64,000 nt of DNA, taken from an uncultured Phascolarctobacterium sp. Lineage in GTDB: Bacteria > Bacillota > Negativicutes > Acidaminococcales > Acidaminococcaceae. The stretch covers positions 186,001-250,000 of the forward strand of contig URXA01000001.1 of NCBI GenBank assembly GCA_900551745.1, given 5' to 3'. Positions 45,931 through 54,313 of the stretch are shown here, piece by piece. How positions within the stretch are numbered: the stretch's first letter is position 1; every line of letters begins with the position of its first letter. A program made the translations under genes and the position numbers. A model generated the notes under the pieces. The model was given only the letters and a program-made list of their open reading frames with translations, searched no databases and had not been told where the DNA came from.

Positions 45931-46773
45931 GTGGCAAAAATACTTGTAAAAAACAATTTAGCACCGGCTGTTTATGAATTTATTATTGAAGCGCCAATGA
46001 TAGCACATAAATGCCAACCCGGTCAGTTTGTTATGATTCGTACAGATGAAAACAGCGAACGTATTCCTTTGACTATAGCTGATTTTGATCGCGAAAAAGG
46101 GACAATAACTTTGATCGTGCAAACAGTAGGCAATACCACAACACATCTTTGTAAAACTTTTATTGTTGGTGATGAAATTTTAGATGTTCTTGGACCATTA
46201 GGAATGCCTTCACATATGGGTAAATTCGGTACAGTTGTTTGCGTCGGCGGTGGTATCGGTGTTGCGCCGGTTTATCCTATTGCCCGTGCCTATCATAAAT
46301 TGGGTAATAAAGTCATTTCCATTATTGGTGCTCGCAATAAAGATTTGATTATTTTTAAAGAAAAAATGGAAGCTGTCAGTGATGAATTGATTATTACTAC
46401 TGATGATGGCAGTGCTGGTCAGAAAGGTTTTGTAACAGATCCTCTGAAAGCAATGCTTGAAACCGGTGAAAAAATTGATTTAGTCTTGGCTATTGGACCT
46501 GTCATTATGATGAAGAATGTTGCAGAAACTACCCGACCCTATGGAACTCCGACTACTGCAAGTTTAAATACTATTATGGTTGACGGAACCGGGATGTGCG
46601 GCGGGTGCCGTGTCAGGGTAGGGGATGAAAATAAATTTGCCTGCGTTGACGGACCGGAATTTGACGCACATTTAGTAGATTTTGCCAATCTTGTTCAGCG
46701 TCAGCAAATGTATAAAGGTCAGGAAATGCTTGAATATAGCTGCGGAGGTCATTGCAAATGCGTGGAGGAATGA
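45931..46773 (+). CDS. nfnA: NADH-dependent ferredoxin:NADP oxidoreductase, small subunit
   Basis: NfnAB bifurcates electrons: NADPH reduces ferredoxin and NAD+ together, or the reverse. The small subunit has an FAD domain (RIPLTIADFD), an NAD site (VCVGGGIGVAPVYPI) and a C-terminal [2Fe-2S] site, MCGGCRVRVG with FACVDGPEFD. Length is 280. Start at GTG 45931, 8 bases after TTAGGAG; a GTG at 45922 overlaps this site. It lies 27 bases after mtaD, so it may be read from the salvage operon. Sulfide dehydrogenase subunits are close relatives. Confidence 0.9.
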   Translation: MAKILVKNNLAPAVYEFIIEAPMIAHKCQPGQFVMIRTDENSERIPLTIADFDREKGTITLIVQTVGNTTTHLCKTFIVGDEILDVLGPLGMPSHMGKFGTVVCVGGGIGVAPVYPIARAYHKLGNKVISIIGARNKDLIIFKEKMEAVSDELIITTDDGSAGQKGFVTDPLKAMLETGEKIDLVLAIGPVIMMKNVAETTRPYGTPTTASLNTIMVDGTGMCGGCRVRVGDENKFACVDGPEFDAHLVDFANLVQRQQMYKGQEMLEYSCGGHCKCVEE

Positions 46774-48149
46774 GAAACCCTATGCCGGAACAACCGGCTG
46801 ATGTAAGAAATAAAAATTTTGAAGAAGTAGCGCTTGGCTATGATACGGCAACTGCTATTGACGAAGCACAACGTTGCTTAAATTGTCCTAAACCGCGCTG
46901 TGTTGAAGGCTGCCCGGTTAACGTAGAAATACCTGCTTTTATTCAAGCCCTTGCACAAAGTAAATTAAATGAAGCTATAACTATTTTGAAACGTAAAAAT
47001 AGTTTACCAGCTGTTTGCGGACGCGTTTGTCCTCAGGAAAATCAATGTGAAAGTAAATGTGTTTTAGGGATCAAAGGAGAATCCGTTGCTATAGGGCGTC
47101 TAGAGCGCTTTGTTGCAGATTATGCTCGTGAGCAGGGAATTGATATCACTAAAACTGATATAGATTCATTTAAAAATAAAAAGGTAGCAATTGTTGGCAG
47201 TGGCCCTTCAGGTTTAACAGCTGCAGGAGATCTTGCAAAAATGGGCTATGATGTTACTATGTATGAGGCTCTTCATGCTCCAGGTGGAGTTTTAATGTAT
47301 GGTATTCCACAATTTCGTTTACCGAAAGAAATTGTAAAACATGAAATTGACGCTTTAAAAGATTTGGGTGTAAAAATCATCCCTAATGCCGTCATTGGCA
47401 GAACCTTCACTATAAAAGAATTAATGAATGAAGAAGGATTCAGTGCAGTTTATGTAGGTACAGGGGCTGGATTGCCACATTTCATGCATATCGATGGCGA
47501 AAATTTAAATGGAGTCTATTCTGCGAATGAATTTCTTACTAGAGTTAATTTAATGCGTGCATACCAATTCCCTAATGTTGCAACGCCTGTATATGTAGGT
47601 AAAAATGTTGCTGTTGTCGGTGCTGGAAATGTTGCCATGGATGCTGCTCGCACAGCAAAACGTCTTGGCGCTGAGCAGGTATACATTGTTTATCGCCGCA
47701 GCGAAGACGAAATGCCGGCTCGCAAAGAAGAGATAGGCCATGCTAAAGAGGAAGGCATAGAACTGAGGCTGCTCAATAATCCTACCCGTATTCTCGGAAA
47801 TGAAAAAGGCTGGGTTAATGGTATGGAATGTGTAAAAATGGAACTTGGTGAACCTGATACATCAGGACGGCGTTCTCCTGTAGAAATCAAAGGTTCGGAA
47901 TATGTCCTTGATGTTGATATGGTAGTTATGGCAATCGGCCAAGGACCTAATCCTTTACTTAAACAAACAACACCCGAACTGGAAACTAATAAACGCGGCA
48001 ATATTGTTGCTAATGAAGAGGGAGCCACATCTATTCCAGGTGTTTTTGCAGGTGGTGATATAGTTACTGGTGCGGCAACAGTAATTTCTGCTATGGGCGC
48101 CGGCAAAAAAGCAGCTTTGGCAATTGATGAATATTTGTCGAAGCATTAA
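46758..48149 (+). CDS. nfnB: NADH-dependent ferredoxin:NADP oxidoreductase, large subunit
   Basis: The large subunit carries the bifurcating FAD and two [4Fe-4S] clusters. The N-terminal clusters are seen as CLNCPKPRCVEGCPV and CGRVCPQENQCESKC. FAD binding GSGPSGLTAAGDLAKMGYDV and NADPH binding GAGNVAMDAARTAKRLGAEQ follow, then FAGGDIVTGAATV. Length is 463, as for NfnB and glutamate synthase small-subunit relatives. ATG 46758 has TGCGGAGG 9 bases upstream; 46782 is an alternative. It overlaps nfnA by 16 bases, and a terminator follows. No glutamate synthase large subunit is present, which favours Nfn. Confidence 0.92.
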   Translation: MRGGMRNPMPEQPADVRNKNFEEVALGYDTATAIDEAQRCLNCPKPRCVEGCPVNVEIPAFIQALAQSKLNEAITILKRKNSLPAVCGRVCPQENQCESKCVLGIKGESVAIGRLERFVADYAREQGIDITKTDIDSFKNKKVAIVGSGPSGLTAAGDLAKMGYDVTMYEALHAPGGVLMYGIPQFRLPKEIVKHEIDALKDLGVKIIPNAVIGRTFTIKELMNEEGFSAVYVGTGAGLPHFMHIDGENLNGVYSANEFLTRVNLMRAYQFPNVATPVYVGKNVAVVGAGNVAMDAARTAKRLGAEQVYIVYRRSEDEMPARKEEIGHAKEEGIELRLLNNPTRILGNEKGWVNGMECVKMELGEPDTSGRRSPVEIKGSEYVLDVDMVVMAIGQGPNPLLKQTTPELETNKRGNIVANEEGATSIPGVFAGGDIVTGAATVISAMGAGKKAALAIDEYLSKH

Positions 48150-48184
48150 TTAAAATTTTCTTCCTCTGATAATAATAATTGCAT

Positions 48185-48220
48185 AAAATATCCGGCAAAA
48201 TCTGCCGGATATTTTTAATT
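48185..48220 (+). terminator. terminator of the salvage-nfnAB operon
   Basis: A 13-bp perfect stem (48185-48197 with 48203-48215, loop AAATC) ends in a T-run. Confidence 0.88.
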
Positions 48221-48335
48221 TTCTATTCATATTTGTTTTTATTTTACTTAATTGCAGAATGGTAAAAACTTCTATGATATGTTAAAATAAATAAGATAAG
48301 TTTTATATTAAAAATTTTTCTTCGAGGTGAATAAA

Positions 48336-48908
48336 ATGCAATTCCCGTTAGTATTAGGAGTTTCTGCACGTCATGCTCATTTATGCCGAGAACATATGGA
48401 TATTCTATTTGGCGAAGGATCTGAATTACATCCCAAAAAATATATTGGACAACCGGGACAGTATTCTTCAGAAGAGCAGATTACTTTAGTAACTGCGAAA
48501 GGTGAGATGAAATTAAGGATCATTGGTCCTCTGCGCAAATATACACAACTGGAGCTATCTTTTACTGATGCCAGAAAAGTAGGTCTGAATCCCCCAATTC
48601 GAAATTCTGGAGATATCAAAGAATCTGCTGGCGGAAAATTAGTAGGACCTAAAGGTGAAGTAGAAATTACAGAAGGTGTTATTATAGCTGCACGGCATAT
48701 CCATTTATATCCTGAAACGGCAGAAACATATGGTTTAAAAGATGGCGATATCGTTTCTATCCAAACAAATGGAGAACGTGCTTTAATTCTGAATAATGTT
48801 TTAGTACGTGCTGGTGAAGGGAATGCTGATGAAGTACATATTGATACTGACGAAGCTAACGCATGCAATTTAGACAGCGGTATGATGGTTGAAATTATTA
48901 CAAAATAA
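48336..48908 (+). CDS. pduL: phosphate acyltransferase PduL
   Basis: PduL swaps CoA and phosphate on propionyl or acetyl groups and is unrelated to Pta. Two similar barrel halves each carry a zinc histidine motif: ARHAHL (about 10-15) and ARHIHL (about 121-126). PLRKYTQLELSFTDARKVG is a family block. Length is 190. No N-terminal microcompartment-targeting extension is visible. ATG 48336 has GAGGTG 6 bases upstream. No pdu shell genes are nearby, so a general fermentative role is likely. The secreted-protein genes follow after 16 bases. Confidence 0.93.
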   Translation: MQFPLVLGVSARHAHLCREHMDILFGEGSELHPKKYIGQPGQYSSEEQITLVTAKGEMKLRIIGPLRKYTQLELSFTDARKVGLNPPIRNSGDIKESAGGKLVGPKGEVEITEGVIIAARHIHLYPETAETYGLKDGDIVSIQTNGERALILNNVLVRAGEGNADEVHIDTDEANACNLDSGMMVEIITK

Positions 48909-48924
48909 TTAACGAGGTGGTAAA

Positions 48925-50166
48925 GTGATAAAATTTTTGATATTTCTATCCCTGTTAATTCAATTGTCATTACTAAATATCGGTTATGCAAAAGAATATC
49001 GTAATCCTGAAGCTGGCTTTAAAATAAAAATACCACAACAGGAAATAAATATTGTAAGTAAAAATTTTTATGGTGGAATGCAGCCTAATGGTAATTTTAT
49101 CTATGTTTATAGTCTGAATCAAAAGCAGGCTTCAGAGTTATTAGAACAAAATTTCACTACAGATGCTTTTAATGATGATTATGCGTCAATAGAATTATTG
49201 GAACGTTCTGGCATTGATCCTCAAAAAGCCAATCTAAAATTATTAGATCCTGTTCTTTACTGGCCTTCAGATAAACCTTTTGTTAAACAGCTGCCAAATG
49301 ATGTTGCTTTTAATATTCAGATTCAAAAAATCCATGGCAGAAAAAGTTTAAATATGCAGTTTACTGAGAATATGGAAAATGAAATTAAGGATAAAGATTC
49401 ATATTTATGTTCAATTGATTTGCTTTCTGCAAATAACAGATTGTACGTAATCAGTACTAAAGTTTTAAACAGCAAAAAAGAATCTGAAGTATCAGCTGAA
49501 TCAGCACGCAACGAGTATCGAAAAGGTGTGTTAATAACAAACCCTTCTGCAAATACTAATACATTAATTTACACCGATAAAATAGGAAAATTTAAATTTG
49601 ATCTTCCTGAAAATTGGTATTATGTTCAAAGTTACTTTTCAGATAATCCTAAAGCTTGTTTGACTTTTGCCTTACCTTTGGAAACATTGGAAAAAATTAA
49701 GGAAAAAACTCAAAATTTGGAAGCAGATGACTTAGATAAAGAAAAAATAGCTGATAATGTTTCTGAAGAAAACATAGCGTCATGGATGGATTTACTAACA
49801 GAAAGTGTATGGTCAGTTTCCTGTGAAACAAAGGAATTTGAGACAGCTGCTTATTTAGAAAATCCAGAAGCTACTAAAGCAGAAATGCAGTTATTGTTTT
49901 CAGAGCTAAAAAACTATATTGAAAGTAGCCGTTACTATAAAAACAGTAAGTTTGATTTTGATGTTAACATTACTCCTAAAATAGGATATATAAATTTCGA
50001 TCTATCATTTAATTTAAAGGATAAAAAAGATTTCGATAATACCGGCAGAATTTTCTTTACAAAGAAAAAAGGTGGTCTTGTAGTTTATACTTCCACTCTT
50101 AGAAATACAGAACAACTGGCTTCTAAAGAACTTATAGAGCATATTAAGAAGCTTGATTTACAGTGA
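48925..50166 (+). CDS. secreted protein of unknown function, two-module, paralogue 1
   Basis: I do not recognise this 413-residue protein. A signal peptide is clear: MIK, a hydrophobic core to residue 19, and likely cleavage after GYA (22). Module A starts with EYRNPEAGFKIKIP (24-37) and INIVSKNFYGG. Module B starts near 213 with GKFKFDLPENWYYVQS (221-236) and FALPLETLEKI. Both openings resemble PsbP/DUF1795-like domains, but this is only a pattern impression. It shares the plan with the next gene. The start is GTG behind GAGGTGG. The C-terminus is lysine-rich and soluble. Confidence 0.8.
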   Translation: MIKFLIFLSLLIQLSLLNIGYAKEYRNPEAGFKIKIPQQEINIVSKNFYGGMQPNGNFIYVYSLNQKQASELLEQNFTTDAFNDDYASIELLERSGIDPQKANLKLLDPVLYWPSDKPFVKQLPNDVAFNIQIQKIHGRKSLNMQFTENMENEIKDKDSYLCSIDLLSANNRLYVISTKVLNSKKESEVSAESARNEYRKGVLITNPSANTNTLIYTDKIGKFKFDLPENWYYVQSYFSDNPKACLTFALPLETLEKIKEKTQNLEADDLDKEKIADNVSEENIASWMDLLTESVWSVSCETKEFETAAYLENPEATKAEMQLLFSELKNYIESSRYYKNSKFDFDVNITPKIGYINFDLSFNLKDKKDFDNTGRIFFTKKKGGLVVYTSTLRNTEQLASKELIEHIKKLDLQ

Positions 50167-50215
50167 TTTTTAATGCCCCTTTACTTATCAGTATGAATGC
50201 AAAGGAGACATAAAT

Positions 50216-51766
50216 ATGAGAAAAACAATCTGTTCCGGAATCATCGCATTCGGTATCCTAACCAGTCTTTCCAGTTGCTACGCTTTCGACTATCGCAGTG
50301 AAGAAGCGGGTTTTAGTGTCGATATCCCAGATAATAACACTATTATTGTCAGTAAAGATCTGTTTGCGGCAGGCAGCAATAAGTCTGGCATGCATGGCAT
50401 AGCAGCTATCAGCCAACAATCTATTGAAGCATATACGAAAACAGCTTTTGCTACCAATAAATTTGAAAGTGATTTAAAGAAGATAGCTGAGGATATTAAA
50501 GCTGGAAAAGATATCTTAGACGATCCTGCTTATGCTTATCTTACTGTACCGCAAAATGAGTTACAGGTATATATGCAGAAAATTATGCAGGATAATCTCC
50601 AATCTTTACCTGGTAATAAAAGCTATAAAATAACAAAGATTAACAAAATACCAGCATTAGAAATCAACAATGATATGCTGTTGAATTATGAAATAAAATT
50701 GCCAATTGCTTATACTCGGAAAGAACAGCAGAATATACAAAAATATAATCCTTATGTTAAATTCAGTGCTGATGGTAAACAGATGACAGCACAGTACAAT
50801 TTAATTTCTAAAATTTATATTTTGTCACAAAATGACCAATTATATAACATAAGCAGTGGATACGTTGAGTTTCCTGCAAAGGACCAAAGTGAAACAGTTG
50901 TTGAAGAAAATAAAGCTGATAAATTTATTCAAAAGTTCACGGACAATAAAGTTGATAAACGTGCATATAAGAAATTCTCTAAAGCGTTTACAAAAAAACT
51001 GAATTTCTTTAAACCACAATTATCTAATTCTGAACTTATAATTAAAGATGGTATTTTTAACAAAGAGTTCAAAGTACCACATAACTGGCTTTACATTCAA
51101 AGCAATCAAAAATTGGAAAATATGCCTGTCAGCTTCTTCTCTGCATTACCTGTCAGTAGTTTGGAAAAGATGGGGAAGGAGTATATAGATTCTAAATTAT
51201 TTAATATTGAAACTACCAAAATAGGCATTAATGTAGAATCTAATAATATTGATGACTTTGATTTTAGTAAAATTTTGAAAGCTTATTCCGAAGGTGTTGT
51301 AGGTATTTCAGCAGAATATAAGCCAGCTCGTCCTAATGATCAAGGACCAAAGCGGTTTTTAGAAAATCCTGTTTTTACTAAAATGATGTTCGAAGAATTT
51401 ATGAATAAACCGTTTTTGAATCCACGTGAAAAAGCAAAACTAGAAAAGTTTGTTCAGATTAAAAATTTTACACATGATATTGATATCAATCAAGAAAACT
51501 GCCTGCTTCAATTTACTTATGATGTAGATTTACATTTGCCACAAACTTTATCTAAAATCAACCAACCTGGTTATGATATTTTTCAAGAAACCGATTTGAC
51601 GGATTTATCTATATATGGGCAAAAGAAAGTTTACTTTGATTCAGATAATCGAATTAATCTGTTGTGTTATTTTATACAAGATAAAACGATGAAATCAAAT
51701 TTGATTCAAAAAGAATACGACAGCTATAATTTATTCAAAAGTTCTTTGTTAAAAGAAAAATATTAA
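50216..51766 (+). CDS. secreted protein of unknown function, two-module, paralogue 2
   Basis: This 516-residue protein resembles the gene before it. The signal peptide runs to about residue 23. LSSC (18-21) could be a lipobox, but the aligned place in the paralogue is Gly followed by YA, so ordinary cleavage after CYA is equally likely. Module A opens with DYRSEEAGFSVDIP and IIVSKDLFAAG. Module B opens near 280 with EFKVPHNWLYIQS, then FFSALPVSSLEKM. It is about 100 residues longer, mainly in module A. AAAGGAGA precedes the ATG. A strong terminator follows. Confidence 0.82.
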   Translation: MRKTICSGIIAFGILTSLSSCYAFDYRSEEAGFSVDIPDNNTIIVSKDLFAAGSNKSGMHGIAAISQQSIEAYTKTAFATNKFESDLKKIAEDIKAGKDILDDPAYAYLTVPQNELQVYMQKIMQDNLQSLPGNKSYKITKINKIPALEINNDMLLNYEIKLPIAYTRKEQQNIQKYNPYVKFSADGKQMTAQYNLISKIYILSQNDQLYNISSGYVEFPAKDQSETVVEENKADKFIQKFTDNKVDKRAYKKFSKAFTKKLNFFKPQLSNSELIIKDGIFNKEFKVPHNWLYIQSNQKLENMPVSFFSALPVSSLEKMGKEYIDSKLFNIETTKIGINVESNNIDDFDFSKILKAYSEGVVGISAEYKPARPNDQGPKRFLENPVFTKMMFEEFMNKPFLNPREKAKLEKFVQIKNFTHDIDINQENCLLQFTYDVDLHLPQTLSKINQPGYDIFQETDLTDLSIYGQKKVYFDSDNRINLLCYFIQDKTMKSNLIQKEYDSYNLFKSSLLKEKY

Positions 51767-51779
51767 AAAATACTTTCTA

Positions 51780-51822
51780 ACACCTGGATAATAAGTCTTA
51801 AAATATTATCCAGGTGTTTTTA
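51780..51822 (+). terminator. terminator after the secreted paralogues
   Basis: A 13-bp perfect stem ACACCTGGATAAT (51780-51792) pairs with 51805-51817 and is followed by TTTTATCT. Confidence 0.88.
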
Positions 51823-51965
51823 TCTAAAAATACATCGTCATAAATCGTTTTTAAGGCAAGTGAAAAATAAATTGAATAGAAGTTATAATACAATAGATTA
51901 AAACAGCTTAAAAGAGAAATTTACGCATATATGTGGATTTATGTTAAATATTTACGTTATAGAGT

Positions 51966-51990
51966 TTAACGGTATCAAAAATATCGTTAA
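51966..51990. repeat. 10-bp inverted repeat upstream of a promoter-like element
   Basis: TTAACGGTAT (51966-51975) and ATATCGTTAA (51981-51990) are inverted copies with one mismatch, separated by CAAAA. It ends 3 bp before the TTGCCG at 51994, a position suited to a regulator. There is no T-run, so it is not a terminator. Confidence 0.45.
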
Positions 51991-51993
51991 TAC

Positions 51994-52022
51994 TTGCCGA
52001 CGACCGTATTGCGGTTTATAAT
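51994..52022 (+). promoter_or_regulatory. possible distal lexA or small-RNA promoter
   Basis: TTGCCG (51994-51999), a 17-bp spacer and perfect TATAAT (52017-52022). A near-palindrome ACCG-N5-CGGT (52003-52015) sits inside the spacer. Confidence 0.45.
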
Positions 52023-52150
52023 CTAATTTGTAGAGTTTTACATAATATATATTATCGGACGTAAAACGAAAACAGTAAATTAAGTTGAGAATAGTTGCTG
52101 AAGAATAAATTCTATTATTTTCATTAAACGAACAACGGCAAACAGATGTT

Positions 52151-52179
52151 TTGACATTCTCACCTGTTCCTGATATAAT
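52151..52179 (+). promoter_or_regulatory. perfect-consensus lexA promoter
   Basis: TTGACA (52151-52156), exactly 17 bp, then TATAAT (52174-52179) with TG for an extended -10. Just upstream, CAAACAGATGTTTTG resembles a degraded Firmicute SOS box (GAAC-N4-GTTC), and GTTC also occurs in the spacer. Confidence 0.85.
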
Positions 52180-52260
52180 AGAAACAATTAGAAATAACTG
52201 AGTAGTTTATTACCTAGAAATTCTGTGAGTATATGATGATTGAAATTGGAGGCTGGGTTT

Positions 52261-52920
52261 ATGGCAAGAAGAGCACGTTTCAGTGATTTTGATGGAGTTA
52301 TTACAGAGGAAATGCTTTCCGATCGGCAAAGAGCTATTTTAGATTTCATTCGTGAGCACGTCTATGCTAAGGGATATCCTCCTGCAGTACGTGAAATCGG
52401 TAAGGCAGTGGGTTTATCTTCAAGTGCCAGCGTACACACTCATCTGCATAAATTAGAAGAATATGGTTTTTTGCAAAGAGATCCAGCTAAACCACGTGCT
52501 ATAGAATTGACTCAAGACAGCAGCTGGCGTCAGAAAACGGTAGTTCCTGTTCCTTTAGTTGGTAAAGTCACTGCAGGACAGCCTATTCTAGCGGTCGAAA
52601 ATGTTGAAGAGACCTATCCTATTCCGCTAGATTTACTTGGCTGTCAAGAAGATGTTTTTATGTTATCAGTTTCTGGAGACAGTATGATCAAAGCCGGTAT
52701 ACTTGATCATGACTACATCGTTGCCAGAAAGCAAAATTTCGCTAATAACGGAGATATAGTTGTTGCTCTTATTGATGGTGAAGAAACGACAGTTAAGCGT
52801 TATTTTCGCGAATTACGTTCAATTCGTCTACAGCCAGAAAATGATGCCTATACTCCTATAACAGGTACTGATAATATTCAGGTTCTTGGTAAGGTAATAG
52901 CAGTGTTCAGAATGCTGTAA
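52261..52920 (+). CDS. lexA: SOS repressor LexA
   Basis: LexA represses DNA-damage genes and cleaves itself when RecA filaments form. The N-terminal winged helix (about 20-85) reads LSDRQRAILDFIREHV and SSSASVHTHLHKLEEYGFL. The cleavage site is Ala-Gly in VTAGQPIL. The catalytic Ser is in SVSGDSMIKAG and the Lys in TTVKRYF. Length is 219, slightly longer at the N-terminus than Bacillus LexA. ATG 52261 has GGAGG 8 bases upstream. It is monocistronic, behind a perfect promoter. Confidence 0.96.
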   Translation: MARRARFSDFDGVITEEMLSDRQRAILDFIREHVYAKGYPPAVREIGKAVGLSSSASVHTHLHKLEEYGFLQRDPAKPRAIELTQDSSWRQKTVVPVPLVGKVTAGQPILAVENVEETYPIPLDLLGCQEDVFMLSVSGDSMIKAGILDHDYIVARKQNFANNGDIVVALIDGEETTVKRYFRELRSIRLQPENDAYTPITGTDNIQVLGKVIAVFRML

Positions 52921-52998
52921 CGTCTGTAATACGTCAAACAAGAGTCGTAGAGACATCTATATGACGTCACTCGGATGTCTTTGCTTTCCTGAAAAATC

Positions 52999-53042
52999 AA
53001 AAAGCAGATAAGAGAATTTTAAGTTCCTCTTATCTGCTTTTT
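52999..53042. terminator. bidirectional terminator between lexA and ynbB
   Basis: A 16-bp perfect stem (52999-53014 with 53027-53042) has an A-run on the left and a T-run on the right and lies between convergent genes. A weaker hairpin AGACATC/GATGTCT (52951-52980) precedes it. Confidence 0.88.
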
Positions 53043-53064
53043 CTACATTATAAAACCTGAGTTT

Positions 53065-54300
53065 TTATTTCTCCCCTACCATTTTTGCAGCCGACATAAT
53101 TGCAATACGTCCATGCTCAAAAGTAAGGCCACCCTGAAAATATACATTATAGGGTTCACGACAAGGACCATCAGCGCTTAATTCTATTGATGCTCCTTGC
53201 ACAAAAGTCCCCGCTGCCATAATTATTTCATCTTGATAGCCAGGAATTATCGCAGGAACAGGAGCAACATGTGCGTCAACAGGTGAATTACTTTGAATGG
53301 CTACGCAAAAATTACATAAACGCTCTTTAGTTTCCAAACGAATGGTCTGAATTATATCACTGCGTCTATCATTGGCCGCAGGAGTAACCTGATAGCCTAA
53401 GCGGGCGAATACTGCAGAAGCAAAAATTGCTGTTTTAACGGCTTGTAAAACAATATGCGGTGCCAAGAATAAGCCCTGGTATAATTCTCTGGCCGTATCT
53501 CCAAGTGTAGCACCCATTTCTCCGCCTAATCCGGGAGCGGTTAATCTATAGGATGCAAGTTCTACTAAATCCTTTCGGCCAACAATATAACCACCGGTAG
53601 GTGCAAGACCACCGCCAAGGTTTTTGATAAGAGAACCGGCCATTAGATCAGCTCCAACTTCTGTTGGCTCTTGTTTTTCAATAAATTCACCATAACAGTT
53701 GTCAACAAAACAAATAATATCAGGTTTTATTGCTTTTACTGCTTTACAGATCATTTCTATTTCTTCAACTCTCAAGGTTTTTCGCACACTACTGTAACCG
53801 CATGAACGTTGAATATGTATCATTTTTGTTTTAGACGTAATTGCATTTGTAATTTTTTCAAAATCAATTTGAGAACCAATCATAGGTATTTCTTTATAAA
53901 CTACACCTAAGTCAGTAAGAGAGCCAGGTGTTTTTACAGGTACGCCTATGATAGTCTGCATCGTGTCATATGGAGCTCCTGTAGCAGCTATTACTTCATC
54001 GCCTGCTTTCAAAATTCCGAGTAAAGCAACGGCCAATGCATGAGTTCCAGAAACAAACTGAGATCGTACCAGTGCAGCGTCTGTTTTAAAAATGTCAGAA
54101 TATATTTCATCTAATTTTTCTCTGCCAACATCGGAATAGGCATATCCAGTAGTTGGTTTTAAATAAAAATCTGATACCATGTGTTTTCTAAAAGCCTGCA
54201 TAACCTTTTCTGTATTGTATAAAGCTGCTTCTTCATAGCTTTCGGCAGCATGTAATACTTCTAATAATGCTTCTTCTTCTATTTTCTTAAAATCAGTCAT
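53065..54300 (-). CDS. YnbB-family PLP enzyme (methionine gamma-lyase related)
   Basis: This is a fold-type I PLP enzyme of COG4100, annotated variously as aluminium-resistance or methionine gamma-lyase family; its true reaction is unsettled. The substrate-pocket region SGTHALAVALLG, the PLP Asp in ICFVDNCYGEF and the Schiff-base Lys in GSLIKNLGGGLAPTGGY are visible. Length is 411. GAGGA lies about 10 bases before the ATG. It follows hflX by 13 bases, the same neighbour as in Bacillus (ynbA-ynbB), so the pairing is old. Confidence 0.88.
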   Translation of the reverse strand: MTDFKKIEEEALLEVLHAAESYEEAALYNTEKVMQAFRKHMVSDFYLKPTTGYAYSDVGREKLDEIYSDIFKTDAALVRSQFVSGTHALAVALLGILKAGDEVIAATGAPYDTMQTIIGVPVKTPGSLTDLGVVYKEIPMIGSQIDFEKITNAITSKTKMIHIQRSCGYSSVRKTLRVEEIEMICKAVKAIKPDIICFVDNCYGEFIEKQEPTEVGADLMAGSLIKNLGGGLAPTGGYIVGRKDLVELASYRLTAPGLGGEMGATLGDTARELYQGLFLAPHIVLQAVKTAIFASAVFARLGYQVTPAANDRRSDIIQTIRLETKERLCNFCVAIQSNSPVDAHVAPVPAIIPGYQDEIIMAAGTFVQGASIELSADGPCREPYNVYFQGGLTFEHGRIAIMSAAKMVGEK

Positions 54301-54313
54301 TTATGTATCGTCC

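Larger units (their letters stand above)
51823..52150. other. non-coding A/T-rich region upstream of lexA
   Basis: No credible gene is present. A 12-codon frame at 51931-51969 (start MWIYVKYL) has no good ribosome site. The stretch holds an inverted repeat, a second promoter-like element and two copies of TAGAGTTTWAC (51960 and 52031), listed separately where notable. Confidence 0.6.

Noticed and set aside
46758..48149. Glutamate synthase small subunit
   Set aside because: No large subunit is adjacent, and the overlapping partner is an NfnA-type [2Fe-2S]/FAD subunit.
51931..51969. 12-codon leader peptide upstream of lexA
   Set aside because: No ribosome site and no attenuator-like structure with a T-run follows; kept only as a remark.
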